A stretch of DNA of 64,000 bases from Saccharibacillus sp. CPCC 101409 (GTDB lineage: Bacteria; Bacillota; Bacilli; Paenibacillales; Paenibacillaceae), in NCBI RefSeq assembly GCF_030518235.1, contig NZ_JAULSA010000006.1:186001-250000 (forward strand), given 5' to 3'. Positions 33,382 through 41,700 of the stretch are shown here, piece by piece (the first letter of the stretch is position 1; each line of letters starts with the position of its first letter). The position numbers were made by a program, and so were the translations under genes. The notes under the pieces were generated by a model, which ran no database searches, was not told the DNA's origin, and was given only the letters and a program-made list of their open reading frames with translations.

Positions 33382-35121
33382 ATGAAGGGTTGGGGAAGGT
33401 TCGAGGGGTACGGGAAAAGCGATCTGAAGCGGGATCTGATCGCGGGCTGCATTGTCGGGATTATCGCGATCCCGCTCGGAATGGCATTCGCGATCGCGTC
33501 CGGGGTCAAACCGGAAACCGGCATCTATACGACGATCATCGCCGGGATTCTGATCTCGCTGCTGGGCGGTTCGAAGTTTCAGATCGGGGGACCGACCGGC
33601 GCGTTTATCCCGATCCTGCTGGCGATCGTGCTTCAGTACGGCTACGACAAGCTGCTGGTCGCGGGGTTCCTGGCGGGCATTATTCTCGTTCTGATGGGCG
33701 TACTGCGGCTCGGGGCGCTGATCAAGTTTATTCCGAAGCCGGTCACGGTCGGCTTTACCGCCGGTATCGCGGTCACGATCTTCGCGGGACAGATCGGCAA
33801 CTTCCTCGGATTGAGCGGACTCGAGCGGCATGAAAGCTTTCTGCTGAATATGAAAGAGCTCGCCGTCCATATCGGCACGCTCAACCCTTACGCCGTGCTT
33901 ATCGCGGCCGTCTGCCTGGCTTCGCTGCTGGTCGTGCCGCGAGTGCTGCCCAAAGTCCCGCCGTCCCTGGTCGGACTGGTGCTTTCCACGCTCGTCGCCG
34001 TGCTGCTTCTCGGCGGCAAAGCCGCTACGATCGGTTCGGCTTACGGCGATATTCCGGCGGCGCTGCCTTCGTTCCGGCTGCCGGACCTGTCGTGGGACAA
34101 TATTACCCTGATGATTCGTCCGGCGCTGATTATCGCGCTGCTCGGCGGCATCGAGTCGCTGCTGTCCGCCGTCGTCGCCGACGGCATGAGCGGCTCGAAG
34201 CACCACAGCAACCGCGAGCTGATCGGCCAGGGCATCGCCAACATGGCCGCGCCGCTGCTGGGCGGTATCCCGGCGACCGGCGCGATTGCCCGGACCGCGA
34301 CCAACATCAAGAACGGCGCCGCTTCGCCGCTGTCCGGCATCGTGCACGGACTGGTCGTCCTGCTCGTGCTGGTGCTGCTCGCGCCGTACGCTTCGGCGAT
34401 TCCGCTCGCGGCGATGGCTCCGATCCTGATGCTCGTCGCCTGGAATATGAGCGAACGCAAATCGTTCGCCCGGCTGCTCAAACTGCGCAACAGCGACTCG
34501 ATCGTACTCGTCGTTACCTTCGCGCTGACCGTGTTCACCACGCTGACCACCGCCGTGGAAGCCGGACTTGCGCTGTCCGTGCTGCTGTTCGTCAAGCGCA
34601 TGGCCGGCGAGCAGCGGCTCGACAAAGTGCTGCCGGACCGCGAGGCCCGTCACGGCAAAGTCTCGGCCGGCTCCGTTACGCCGGACCGCGACTGCCCGCA
34701 GCTCGGTATCTTCAGCGTGCACGGCGCGCTGTTCTTCGGCGTCACGAATCCGTTCGATACGCCGGACTTTCTTGCTTCGCACGATCCTGCGGGCACGCTG
34801 CTGCTGCGCATGGGCGGCGTGCCGTTCGTCGACGCTTCCGGCGAAGCGTCGCTGCAAAGCCTGGTCAAGCGGGTTCGCGCCGCCGGAGGCACGCTGCTGA
34901 TCTCCGGCCTGCGCCCGCAGCCGCGGCGCATGCTGGAGAAGTCGGGCCTGCTGGCCTCGATCGGCGAAGACGGCTGCTTCGAGCATACCGGCGAAGCGAT
35001 CGACGCCGCGCTGTCGCGCCATATCGACGCTTCCCGCTGCGCCGGCTGCCCGATGGCGGCGTTCCGCGAATGCGCGGGATTGTGCAAAAGCGCCGGAGCC
35101 GGCGCGGAGAACGCCTCTTAA
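33382..35121 (+). CDS. SulP-family anion transporter with STAS domain
   Basis: This 579-residue membrane protein has 10-12 hydrophobic segments in the SulP fold. Conserved features are IAIPLGMAFAIASGV, FQIGGPTGAFIPIL and NMAAPLLGGIPATGAIARTATN. A C-terminal STAS domain lies at about 450-550 (GIFSVHGALFFG, RMGGVPFVDASGEASL). SulP proteins move sulfate, bicarbonate or organic anions with Na+ or H+. A tail after STAS carries four Cys in CAGCPMAAFRECAGLC, which is not part of the usual domain and may bind metal. GAAGG lies upstream. The substrate is not predictable. Confidence 0.9.
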   Translation: MKGWGRFEGYGKSDLKRDLIAGCIVGIIAIPLGMAFAIASGVKPETGIYTTIIAGILISLLGGSKFQIGGPTGAFIPILLAIVLQYGYDKLLVAGFLAGIILVLMGVLRLGALIKFIPKPVTVGFTAGIAVTIFAGQIGNFLGLSGLERHESFLLNMKELAVHIGTLNPYAVLIAAVCLASLLVVPRVLPKVPPSLVGLVLSTLVAVLLLGGKAATIGSAYGDIPAALPSFRLPDLSWDNITLMIRPALIIALLGGIESLLSAVVADGMSGSKHHSNRELIGQGIANMAAPLLGGIPATGAIARTATNIKNGAASPLSGIVHGLVVLLVLVLLAPYASAIPLAAMAPILMLVAWNMSERKSFARLLKLRNSDSIVLVVTFALTVFTTLTTAVEAGLALSVLLFVKRMAGEQRLDKVLPDREARHGKVSAGSVTPDRDCPQLGIFSVHGALFFGVTNPFDTPDFLASHDPAGTLLLRMGGVPFVDASGEASLQSLVKRVRAAGGTLLISGLRPQPRRMLEKSGLLASIGEDGCFEHTGEAIDAALSRHIDASRCAGCPMAAFRECAGLCKSAGAGAENAS

Positions 35122-35172
35122 ACCGCTTTTGTTTCCGGGAAACGATCAGACAAAAGCCCGTATTCGATAACG

Positions 35173-35221
35173 AAGCCCCGTACCGTGCAGCGGATTGCCG
35201 CAGGGTACAGGGCTTTTTTTG
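35173..35221 (+). terminator. Intrinsic terminator after SulP gene
   Basis: AGCCC-GTACC and GGTAC-GGGCT arms with an inner stem around ATTG, followed by seven T. Confidence 0.85.
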
Positions 35222-35279
35222 CGTACCGGGTAAAGGCGACGGTCCAACGCAAGCCAAAAAATATTTCCAAAATCGGGTA

Positions 35280-35329
35280 TTGACCGAATCGGTCGATGAG
35301 AATATAGTAGAGGCGTAAACCGAATCGGT
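35280..35329 (+). promoter_or_regulatory. Promoter with two identical TetR operators
   Basis: -35 TTGACC (35280-35285) and -10 TATAGT (35303-35308) have a 17-bp spacer. The palindrome ACCGAATCGGT occurs twice, at 35283-35293 overlapping the -35 and at 35319-35329 downstream of the start region. They are 36 bp apart, and the first extends to GACCGAATCGGTC. Confidence 0.82.
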
Positions 35330-35380
35330 CGACATTTTGGACGCCGATCGTTTCGGAGATTTTGAACAAGGAGCGTGGCT

Positions 35381-35998
35381 ATGGAGAAATTGGCCCATCT
35401 GCCGGCAGACAAGCAGAAACAGATCACGGACGGCGCCCTTCTGTCTTTCAGCACCAACGGCTACAAAAAAGCGTCCGTCAGCGACATCGCCGCGGCGGCG
35501 GGCATCTCGAAAGCGATGGTTTTTCATTATTTCGGCACCAAAAAAGAACTGTATTTGGATTTGATGCAATTTTGCAGCGATATCGTGGTAGAAGCGGTGC
35601 AGGAAAAGTTCGATCCGGACATTACCGATTTTTTCGAACGGATTCGCATGGCGAGCGCTATCAAATTGGCGGTACTCGCCAGACACCGCGCGATCCTGTC
35701 GTTTCTGAGCAGCATGTTCTTCGAGCAGGACCCGGAAGTGGAACCGGAGATCAAAGCGTTTATCGCGTCGAGCGAAGGGCTGCGCAATCAGATGGCGCTG
35801 GAAGGAATGGACGTTTCCAAGTTCAAGGAAGGCGTGGACCCGCAGACGGTCATGAAGATACTCGTCCGCTATTCGGAAGGAATCGTCAGCGAACAGCCGA
35901 ACTCCGCCGCGATCGACCCGGAAGCCATCGTGCGGGAGTTCGACGAAGTCATGGAACTGCTGCGGAATCATTTTTACAAAGAAGAGTATCTCCATTAA
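35381..35998 (+). CDS. TetR/AcrR-family regulator of adjacent ABC exporter
   Basis: This 205-residue regulator has its helix-turn-helix at about 15-60 (ITDGALLSFSTNGYKKASVSDIAAAAGISKAMVFHYFGTKKELY) and a helical effector domain. ATG 35381 has AAGGAG 7 nt upstream, better than GTG 35375. Two ACCGAATCGGT operators overlap its promoter, so it is almost surely autoregulated. It also controls the ABC genes that follow after a 21-bp gap with no terminator. The ligand is probably the substrate of the exporter. Confidence 0.9.
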   Translation: MEKLAHLPADKQKQITDGALLSFSTNGYKKASVSDIAAAAGISKAMVFHYFGTKKELYLDLMQFCSDIVVEAVQEKFDPDITDFFERIRMASAIKLAVLARHRAILSFLSSMFFEQDPEVEPEIKAFIASSEGLRNQMALEGMDVSKFKEGVDPQTVMKILVRYSEGIVSEQPNSAAIDPEAIVREFDEVMELLRNHFYKEEYLH

Positions 35999-36019
35999 TC
36001 AGCGCTGGGGGATGACGGG

Positions 36020-36916
36020 ATGAACGTAATCGAAATGAACCGCCTGACCAAGCATTACGGCAAATCGCGGGGAATCGCGGATATAAATCTGACGGTGGAA
36101 GAAGGAGAAATCTTCGGCTTTATCGGTCCCAACGGCGCAGGCAAATCGACGGCGATCCGCACGCTGCTCGGGCTGATGCGTCCGACCGGCGGCAGCGCGA
36201 CCATCTTCGGCCAAAGCTGCCTGGAGCATCCGGACATACGCCGCGAACTGGGTTATCTGCCGTCCGAAGTGTTCTACTACGACCATATGCGGGTGCGGGA
36301 GCTGCTGAACTATTCGGCCGGCTTCTACAAGAAAGACTGCGCGCGGCGCATCCGCGAGCTGGCGGATATCATGGACCTCGATTTGAACAAGAAGATCGAC
36401 GACCTTTCGTTCGGCAATAAGAAGAAGGTCGGCATCGTGCAGGGGCTGCTTCACGAGCCGAAGCTGATTATTCTCGACGAGCCGACGAGCGGTCTCGATC
36501 CTTTGATGCAGCAGCGGTTTTTCGATCTGCTCGCCGAGGAGAACCGCAAAGGGGCGACCGTCTTTTTCTCCTCGCATATTTTGAGCGAAGTGCAGAAGAT
36601 GTGCAGCCGGGTCGCTTTTATCAAGGAAGGCGAGCTGATCAAGCTGGAGAAAATGAGCGACCTTCAGGCCGACAGCTACAAACGGTTCACCCTCGAAGCG
36701 GCGTCGGCGATTCGCGCGGAAGATTTACAGATCGAAGGCGTAAGCAAGCTGGAGAACGGTCAGGGCGCCAACTCGGTTACGTTTATGTTCAAAGGCGATA
36801 TCAACGATATGCTGCGCCGGATTTCCGGCATCGAGCTGCGCAATATTTCGATCGAAGAGCCCGATCTGGAGGAGATCTTCCTGCATTATTACGCGAAGGA
36901 GGATCGGGCGGGATGA
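36020..36916 (+). CDS. ABC transporter ATP-binding protein (BcrA/Nat-type)
   Basis: This 298-residue ATPase has Walker A GPNGAGKST (near 37-45), a Q-loop-region LGYLPSE, Walker B LIILDEPTSGLD and switch HIL. The ABC signature reads LSFGNKKK instead of LSGGQ, a permitted variant in this subgroup. A C-terminal extension (about 220-298) is typical of BcrA/NatA-like exporters. ATGA overlap couples it to the first permease. Together with two permeases it should form a drug, peptide or ion exporter under TetR control. Confidence 0.9.
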   Translation: MNVIEMNRLTKHYGKSRGIADINLTVEEGEIFGFIGPNGAGKSTAIRTLLGLMRPTGGSATIFGQSCLEHPDIRRELGYLPSEVFYYDHMRVRELLNYSAGFYKKDCARRIRELADIMDLDLNKKIDDLSFGNKKKVGIVQGLLHEPKLIILDEPTSGLDPLMQQRFFDLLAEENRKGATVFFSSHILSEVQKMCSRVAFIKEGELIKLEKMSDLQADSYKRFTLEAASAIRAEDLQIEGVSKLENGQGANSVTFMFKGDINDMLRRISGIELRNISIEEPDLEEIFLHYYAKEDRAG

Positions 36917-37713
36917 ATATGTACGGGCATGAACTGAAATCGCTGCGCAAATCGGCCTTGATCTGGACGTGCTCCATGATCGCGCTTGCTTCGCTGTTTC
37001 TCGCCGTTTACCCGGGCATGGCCTCCGACGCGGCGGGCTTCAAGCAGCTGCTGAGCGGTTATCCGGAACCGGTGCGCGAGATGCTGGGCATCGATCTGGA
37101 TACGGTCGCGTCGCTGCTCGGCTTCTATTCGATGGTCTTTGCGTTCGTTACGCTCTGCGGCGCGATCCAGGGAATGAACCTGGGCGTGTCGATCCTGTCC
37201 AAAGAGTCGCGCGAGCGGACGGCGGACTTTCTGCTCGTCAAGCCCGTCTCGCGATCTTCCATCGTTACGGCCAAGCTGGCGGCGGCGTGCACCGCGCTGG
37301 TCGCGACGGATCTCGTCTTCTTCGCCGCGGTATCCGTTGTCGCAAGCGCCGTGGCCGCCGGGGGTTACAGCGGGAAGACGTTTCTGCTGATCAATCTGAC
37401 GCTGCTTTTTATTCAGTTGATATTTTTGGCGCTGGGGCTTGCGGTTTCGGTCTTTTTTGCCCGGCTCAAAAATGTGCTGTCGATCTCGCTCGGTACGGTA
37501 TTCGGATTCTATGTGCTCGGCGCGCTGCTGGCATCGGACGCAGGCGACGAGGCGGCCCGCTACCTCTCGCCGTTCAAATACTTCGACAGCTTCCGCATCA
37601 TCCGGGATGCCGGGTACGAATGGTCTTATATGCTTGCCGGCATTTTAATCGTTGCGGCGGGCATCGCCGTGAGTTACGGGGGGTACATCCGCAAAGACAT
37701 TCATGCGGGATAA
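36913..37713 (+). CDS. ABC-2-type permease
   Basis: This 266-residue membrane protein has about six transmembrane segments and the ABC-2 family motif ILSKESRERTADFLLVKPVSRSSIVTAKL. The start is the ATG overlapping the ATPase stop. Its sequence parallels the next gene (ILAKEERDKTAEFLMTKPISRSSVVTAKL), so the two permeases are paralogues that probably heterodimerise. The ATPase is encoded just upstream. Confidence 0.87.
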   Translation: MNMYGHELKSLRKSALIWTCSMIALASLFLAVYPGMASDAAGFKQLLSGYPEPVREMLGIDLDTVASLLGFYSMVFAFVTLCGAIQGMNLGVSILSKESRERTADFLLVKPVSRSSIVTAKLAAACTALVATDLVFFAAVSVVASAVAAGGYSGKTFLLINLTLLFIQLIFLALGLAVSVFFARLKNVLSISLGTVFGFYVLGALLASDAGDEAARYLSPFKYFDSFRIIRDAGYEWSYMLAGILIVAAGIAVSYGGYIRKDIHAG

Positions 37714-37732
37714 GCATGGGGAGGGCGCGATC

Positions 37733-38527
37733 ATGAATTTGTTTTGGAGAGAAATGAAGGCCAACCGAAAATCGCTGACGATATGGAGCGCCTGCATGTT
37801 TCTGCTCGTCGCCGGCGGAATGGGCAAATATACGGCGTATTCCGCCGGCGGAACAAGCAGCGAAGTGTTCGAGCATATGCCGTTTTCGTTAAAAGCGCTG
37901 CTGGGAATCGGTACGCTGGACGTGACGACGATGAGCGGGTTCTTCGCCCTGCTGTTTACGTATATCGAGCTGACGGCCGCCGCGCACGCCGCGCTGCTGG
38001 GAAGCGGCATCCTTGCGAAGGAAGAACGGGATAAGACGGCGGAGTTTCTGATGACGAAGCCGATCTCGCGCTCTTCGGTCGTGACCGCGAAGCTGGCGGC
38101 CGCCCTGGCGAACGTCGCGGTGCTCAATCTGGTGACGCTGATCTCCTCCGTCGTCATGGTAAACGCGTACAATAAAGGGGAAAGCGTCGCCGCGGAAATC
38201 GTGCTGTTCCTGCTGAGCATGTTCATCGTACAGCTGATCTTTCTGTCGCTCGGCGCGTTCTTGTCGGCGTGTTTGCGCAATTCCAAGAATTCCGGCCCGG
38301 CGGCGGCCGGCATCCTGCTCGGATCGTTCGCGATCGCCAAGATTACGGATCTGACCGATCGCCTGAGTATACTCAACGCGCTGTCGCCGTTTAAGTATTT
38401 CAGCATCGACCGCATTGCGGAAGGAAACGGATTGGGCATCGGAATCGCTCTATCGGCGCTTGCGCTGACGGCCGTTCTCGCCGCGCTGACCTATCGGTTC
38501 TACGGCCGGCGCGAGTTGAATCTTTGA
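37733..38527 (+). CDS. ABC-2-type permease, paralogue of preceding gene
   Basis: This 264-residue membrane protein has about six transmembrane segments and the motif KTAEFLMTKPISRSSVVTAK shared with its neighbour. ATG 37733 has GGGGAGG about 8 nt upstream, excluding the in-frame codon at 37703. It ends the TetR-regulated exporter operon and is followed by a strong terminator. Confidence 0.87.
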   Translation: MNLFWREMKANRKSLTIWSACMFLLVAGGMGKYTAYSAGGTSSEVFEHMPFSLKALLGIGTLDVTTMSGFFALLFTYIELTAAAHAALLGSGILAKEERDKTAEFLMTKPISRSSVVTAKLAAALANVAVLNLVTLISSVVMVNAYNKGESVAAEIVLFLLSMFIVQLIFLSLGAFLSACLRNSKNSGPAAAGILLGSFAIAKITDLTDRLSILNALSPFKYFSIDRIAEGNGLGIGIALSALALTAVLAALTYRFYGRRELNL

Positions 38528-38597
38528 GCAGAGCTCAGCCCGCTTCAGGAAAGTCGGAAAGCGAAGTCTTCGAAAAATCGTGCAAAAAGAACGCCGT

Positions 38598-38636
38598 AAA
38601 AAAGAAACCCGACGCTCCGGACGGAGGACGGGTTTC
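38598..38636 (-). terminator. Terminator for the SLH surface-protein gene
   Basis: GAAACCCG/CGGGTTTC with an inner CTCCG/GGAG stem. On the minus strand it is followed by a TTTCTTTTTT tract. Confidence 0.7.
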
Positions 38637-38647
38637 TGGATAGTTCA

Positions 38648-38679
38648 ACTTCCGGTCTCCAGAAGACCGGAAGTTTTTG
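38648..38679 (+). terminator. Terminator of the ABC exporter operon
   Basis: ACTTCCGGTCT pairs with AGACCGGAAGT around a short loop, followed by TTTTTG. Confidence 0.8.
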
Positions 38680-38708
38680 TTTCTTTATTTCTGTTTGCGC
38701 GGTGGATT

Positions 38709-41700
38709 TCAGTCGATCAGCCCGGATTTTTGCAGCAGGCGCTGCACGGCTGCCGCCGTCTCCGCGCGGCTCAGGGGACTCAGCGGTTTGAGTCGGCCTC
38801 CGCTGCCTTGCACGAGATCGGCGGCGAGCACGGCTTGCACGGCGTCTCTTGCCCAGCTTCCGACTCGGGCGGCATCGCTGTAGTCGGAGAGCGAAGTTCC
38901 GCCGGAAGTCGAGGCCGGCTTTGCGATCTTCGCGGCGCGGCCGAGAATCGCGAACGCTTCCTGACGCGAGATCGCCGCCTGCGGACGGAACGTTCCGTCC
39001 GCATATCCGTCGATCAGGCCGTACTGCGCGGCCTTTGCTACCGAGCCGGTATACCATTCGCCGGAAGGAACGTCGCGGAACGTCGAAGACGTCTCGTTAT
39101 CCGGCAGGCCCAGCGCCCGGACCAGGATTGCCGCAAATTCGGCGCGCGTCACGCTGCCGGAAGGATCGAAGCGCGAAGCGTCGACGCCGTCCACGATCTG
39201 GCGGGAAGCCATATCGTTAACCGCGCTTTGCGACCACAATCCCGCGACATCGGAGAATTCTTTCGGGCTCCAGATCAGGGCGTAATCGCTGTTGGTCAGG
39301 CTGTTGACCTTCGCGAAGTAATCCTGGTTTGCGCGGGTGATCGCCGTCGGCACGTGTCGGAGACTTCCGTCCGCTTCGATCACGACCGCCGTCGTGATCC
39401 GGTTCGGATCGTAACCGGCCGGAACGGGAAGCTCGCGCTCCACATAGTCGGAGAAAGTATTCAGCTCTATCGTTTGACCGCCGTAAGACGCGGCGATATT
39501 AAAGTCTACCGGCGCCTGCACCACACTGAATCCTTCGGCCGCGGCGCGTTTATTCAGTGCCGATACGGCCGCGTCGTCGCTGCGCTGCACCGTGATTACG
39601 ACATTCAGCTGTTCGGAATCCGCGTTGCCGCCTACGGTTCCGCCGAGCTGCGCGAGGCGCAGTTCGGAAGCGGGGAGCGTGTAATTGCCGAGCGTCGTTT
39701 CGACTCGAAGCGTCGCGGCGCGTTCTTGCAGCAGCTGAACGGCTTCTCCGGTCAAGCGGGTGCTGACTTTGTCGGCTTCGGTCGTAACCGGAACGACGAC
39801 CAGCGGACTTGAACTTTCGGCGGCCAGCAGCGAGGACAATTTGCCGGTGTCGATTACGGCGTTGAATGTGTTCTGCCCGCCGGTTTGCGTCGGCGAACCC
39901 GTTGCAATCTGCTCGACCGGACGCCCGTTGACGCGAATCTCGAATCCGCCGGAAGCGGACGGTACCGGATTAGAGGCGGAAGGTGCCAGAGTCGTAACGG
40001 AAGGCGTCGGGGTCGTGCTTCCCGTTCCTCCGGTTCCCGTGCCGCCGCCGGTTTCGGTGGACGTATTCGCCGCGCGCGTAACGTTGACGGTATAAGTCTG
40101 CTGCGTGGTTCCGTCCTGCGCGGTGACTTTGACGGTAATTGCATTACCGCCCACATTCAGCGCGATCGGAGCGGAAGAAGAGCCGTCCGCTGCCGCAGCG
40201 CCCTGAATCGTAAAGGCTGCGTTCGGATCGTATGCCGAAGCCGTTACCGTTACGCTTGCGGTGGAATAAGGAACATTGAGGCTGTAGCTGCGCGTTTCCC
40301 GATCGAAAGCCGGAACAAGCGTCTGCCCGTTGATCGCCAGAGCCTTCAGATCGGCAGCCGCGGAAGCCGGAAGCGCTTTGACCGTAACCTGGAATTTGCG
40401 GATCTCTACAGCCGTTCCGCGCTTGATTGTCGCCGTCAATTCGACGCTCCGGTCTCCTTCCGAGTATGGACCGCGCCGCACCGTTCCATCCGTTCCCACG
40501 GATTCGTTCCGGTCGGACGTCCAGGCGATCGAGGTGCCGTTGGCTCCCGATACCGGAAGAGCCAGGTTCTGTGTAACGAAAGAATCGTTATCGCCGGGCG
40601 CGTATCCGATTTGCAGCGATGCTTTATCGGCATCGACCGCCTGCTGATCGCCGATCTCGCCGCGCGTGATGGTCAGGGTATACGTCTTCGTCGCGCCGTC
40701 GCTCATCGTAACGACGACCTCGATTGTATTGACCCCTGTCTTCAGCGGCACATTCGATGCGACGCCGCTTGCAGCGGCCGTTCCCGCGACGGTAAGCGTC
40801 TGCGGACTTCCCGCGGCCGTCGGGGTAATCTGAATCGCGGATACCGAATAGTCGACCTTCGCTCCGTACTGTGCGGAGTCGGAATCGAAAGCCGGCGTCA
40901 GCGTTCCCGGATTGATCGTCAGGCCGGACAGGGTCGGATTTTGCAAAAGAGTAACGTTGATCGTATACGTTTGGGCCGATCCGTTCGGCGCCGTTACTTT
41001 CACTTCGATCGGATTGCTTCCGGTCTTCAGCGTTACGGTAGAAGGGCTGCCGCTCGCTGCGGTTTTTCCGTCTACAGTGACCGCTGCGTTCGGATCGCTT
41101 ACCGTCGGCGTAATATCGATACTGCCTGCCGTATAATCCACGGTGGCGGTATAGGAGGTTGTCGCCTTGTCGAACGAAGGGCTTAGAGCGCCTTTGCTGA
41201 TCGTGAGGCCGTTCAAGTTCGCATTGCTGCTGGGCGAGACCTGGTTCACGGTGAGTATATACGTTTTGGTCGTGTTATTTTGCGCCGTGACGACGACTTC
41301 GACGGTGTTGGCGCCCGCCGCCAGCGGAATCGGGCCGGATGCGCTTCCGCTGGTTACCGGAGTTCCGTTTACTTTTACGGTCGCGTTAGCTTCCGCCGCC
41401 GTCGGCGTTACCGTAATGCCGGTTGTCGTATTCGGCACGTCGACGGTGTAACTTGTGGTTCCCGAAGCGAATTTTGGCGACAATGTGCCGGAGCTGACGG
41501 TCAGGCTGCTCAGATCGGCATTGGAGCTTTGGGGGCGGACAACGTTAACGGCATAGCTTTTGGTGGTCGTTTGGTCCTGTGCCGTGACTTTGATCTGGAT
41601 CGTGGTTACGCCTACGGTCAGCTGAATATTGGCCGAACTGTTTCCGCTTGTCGTATCCCTGCCGTTCACAGTAATCGTGGCGCTGCTGTCCGCGGCGGTC

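Noticed and set aside
36020-36916. Defective ABC ATPase because the signature is LSFGN
   Set aside because: Walker A, Walker B and switch His are intact, and signature variation is tolerated in BcrA/Nat-type ATPases.
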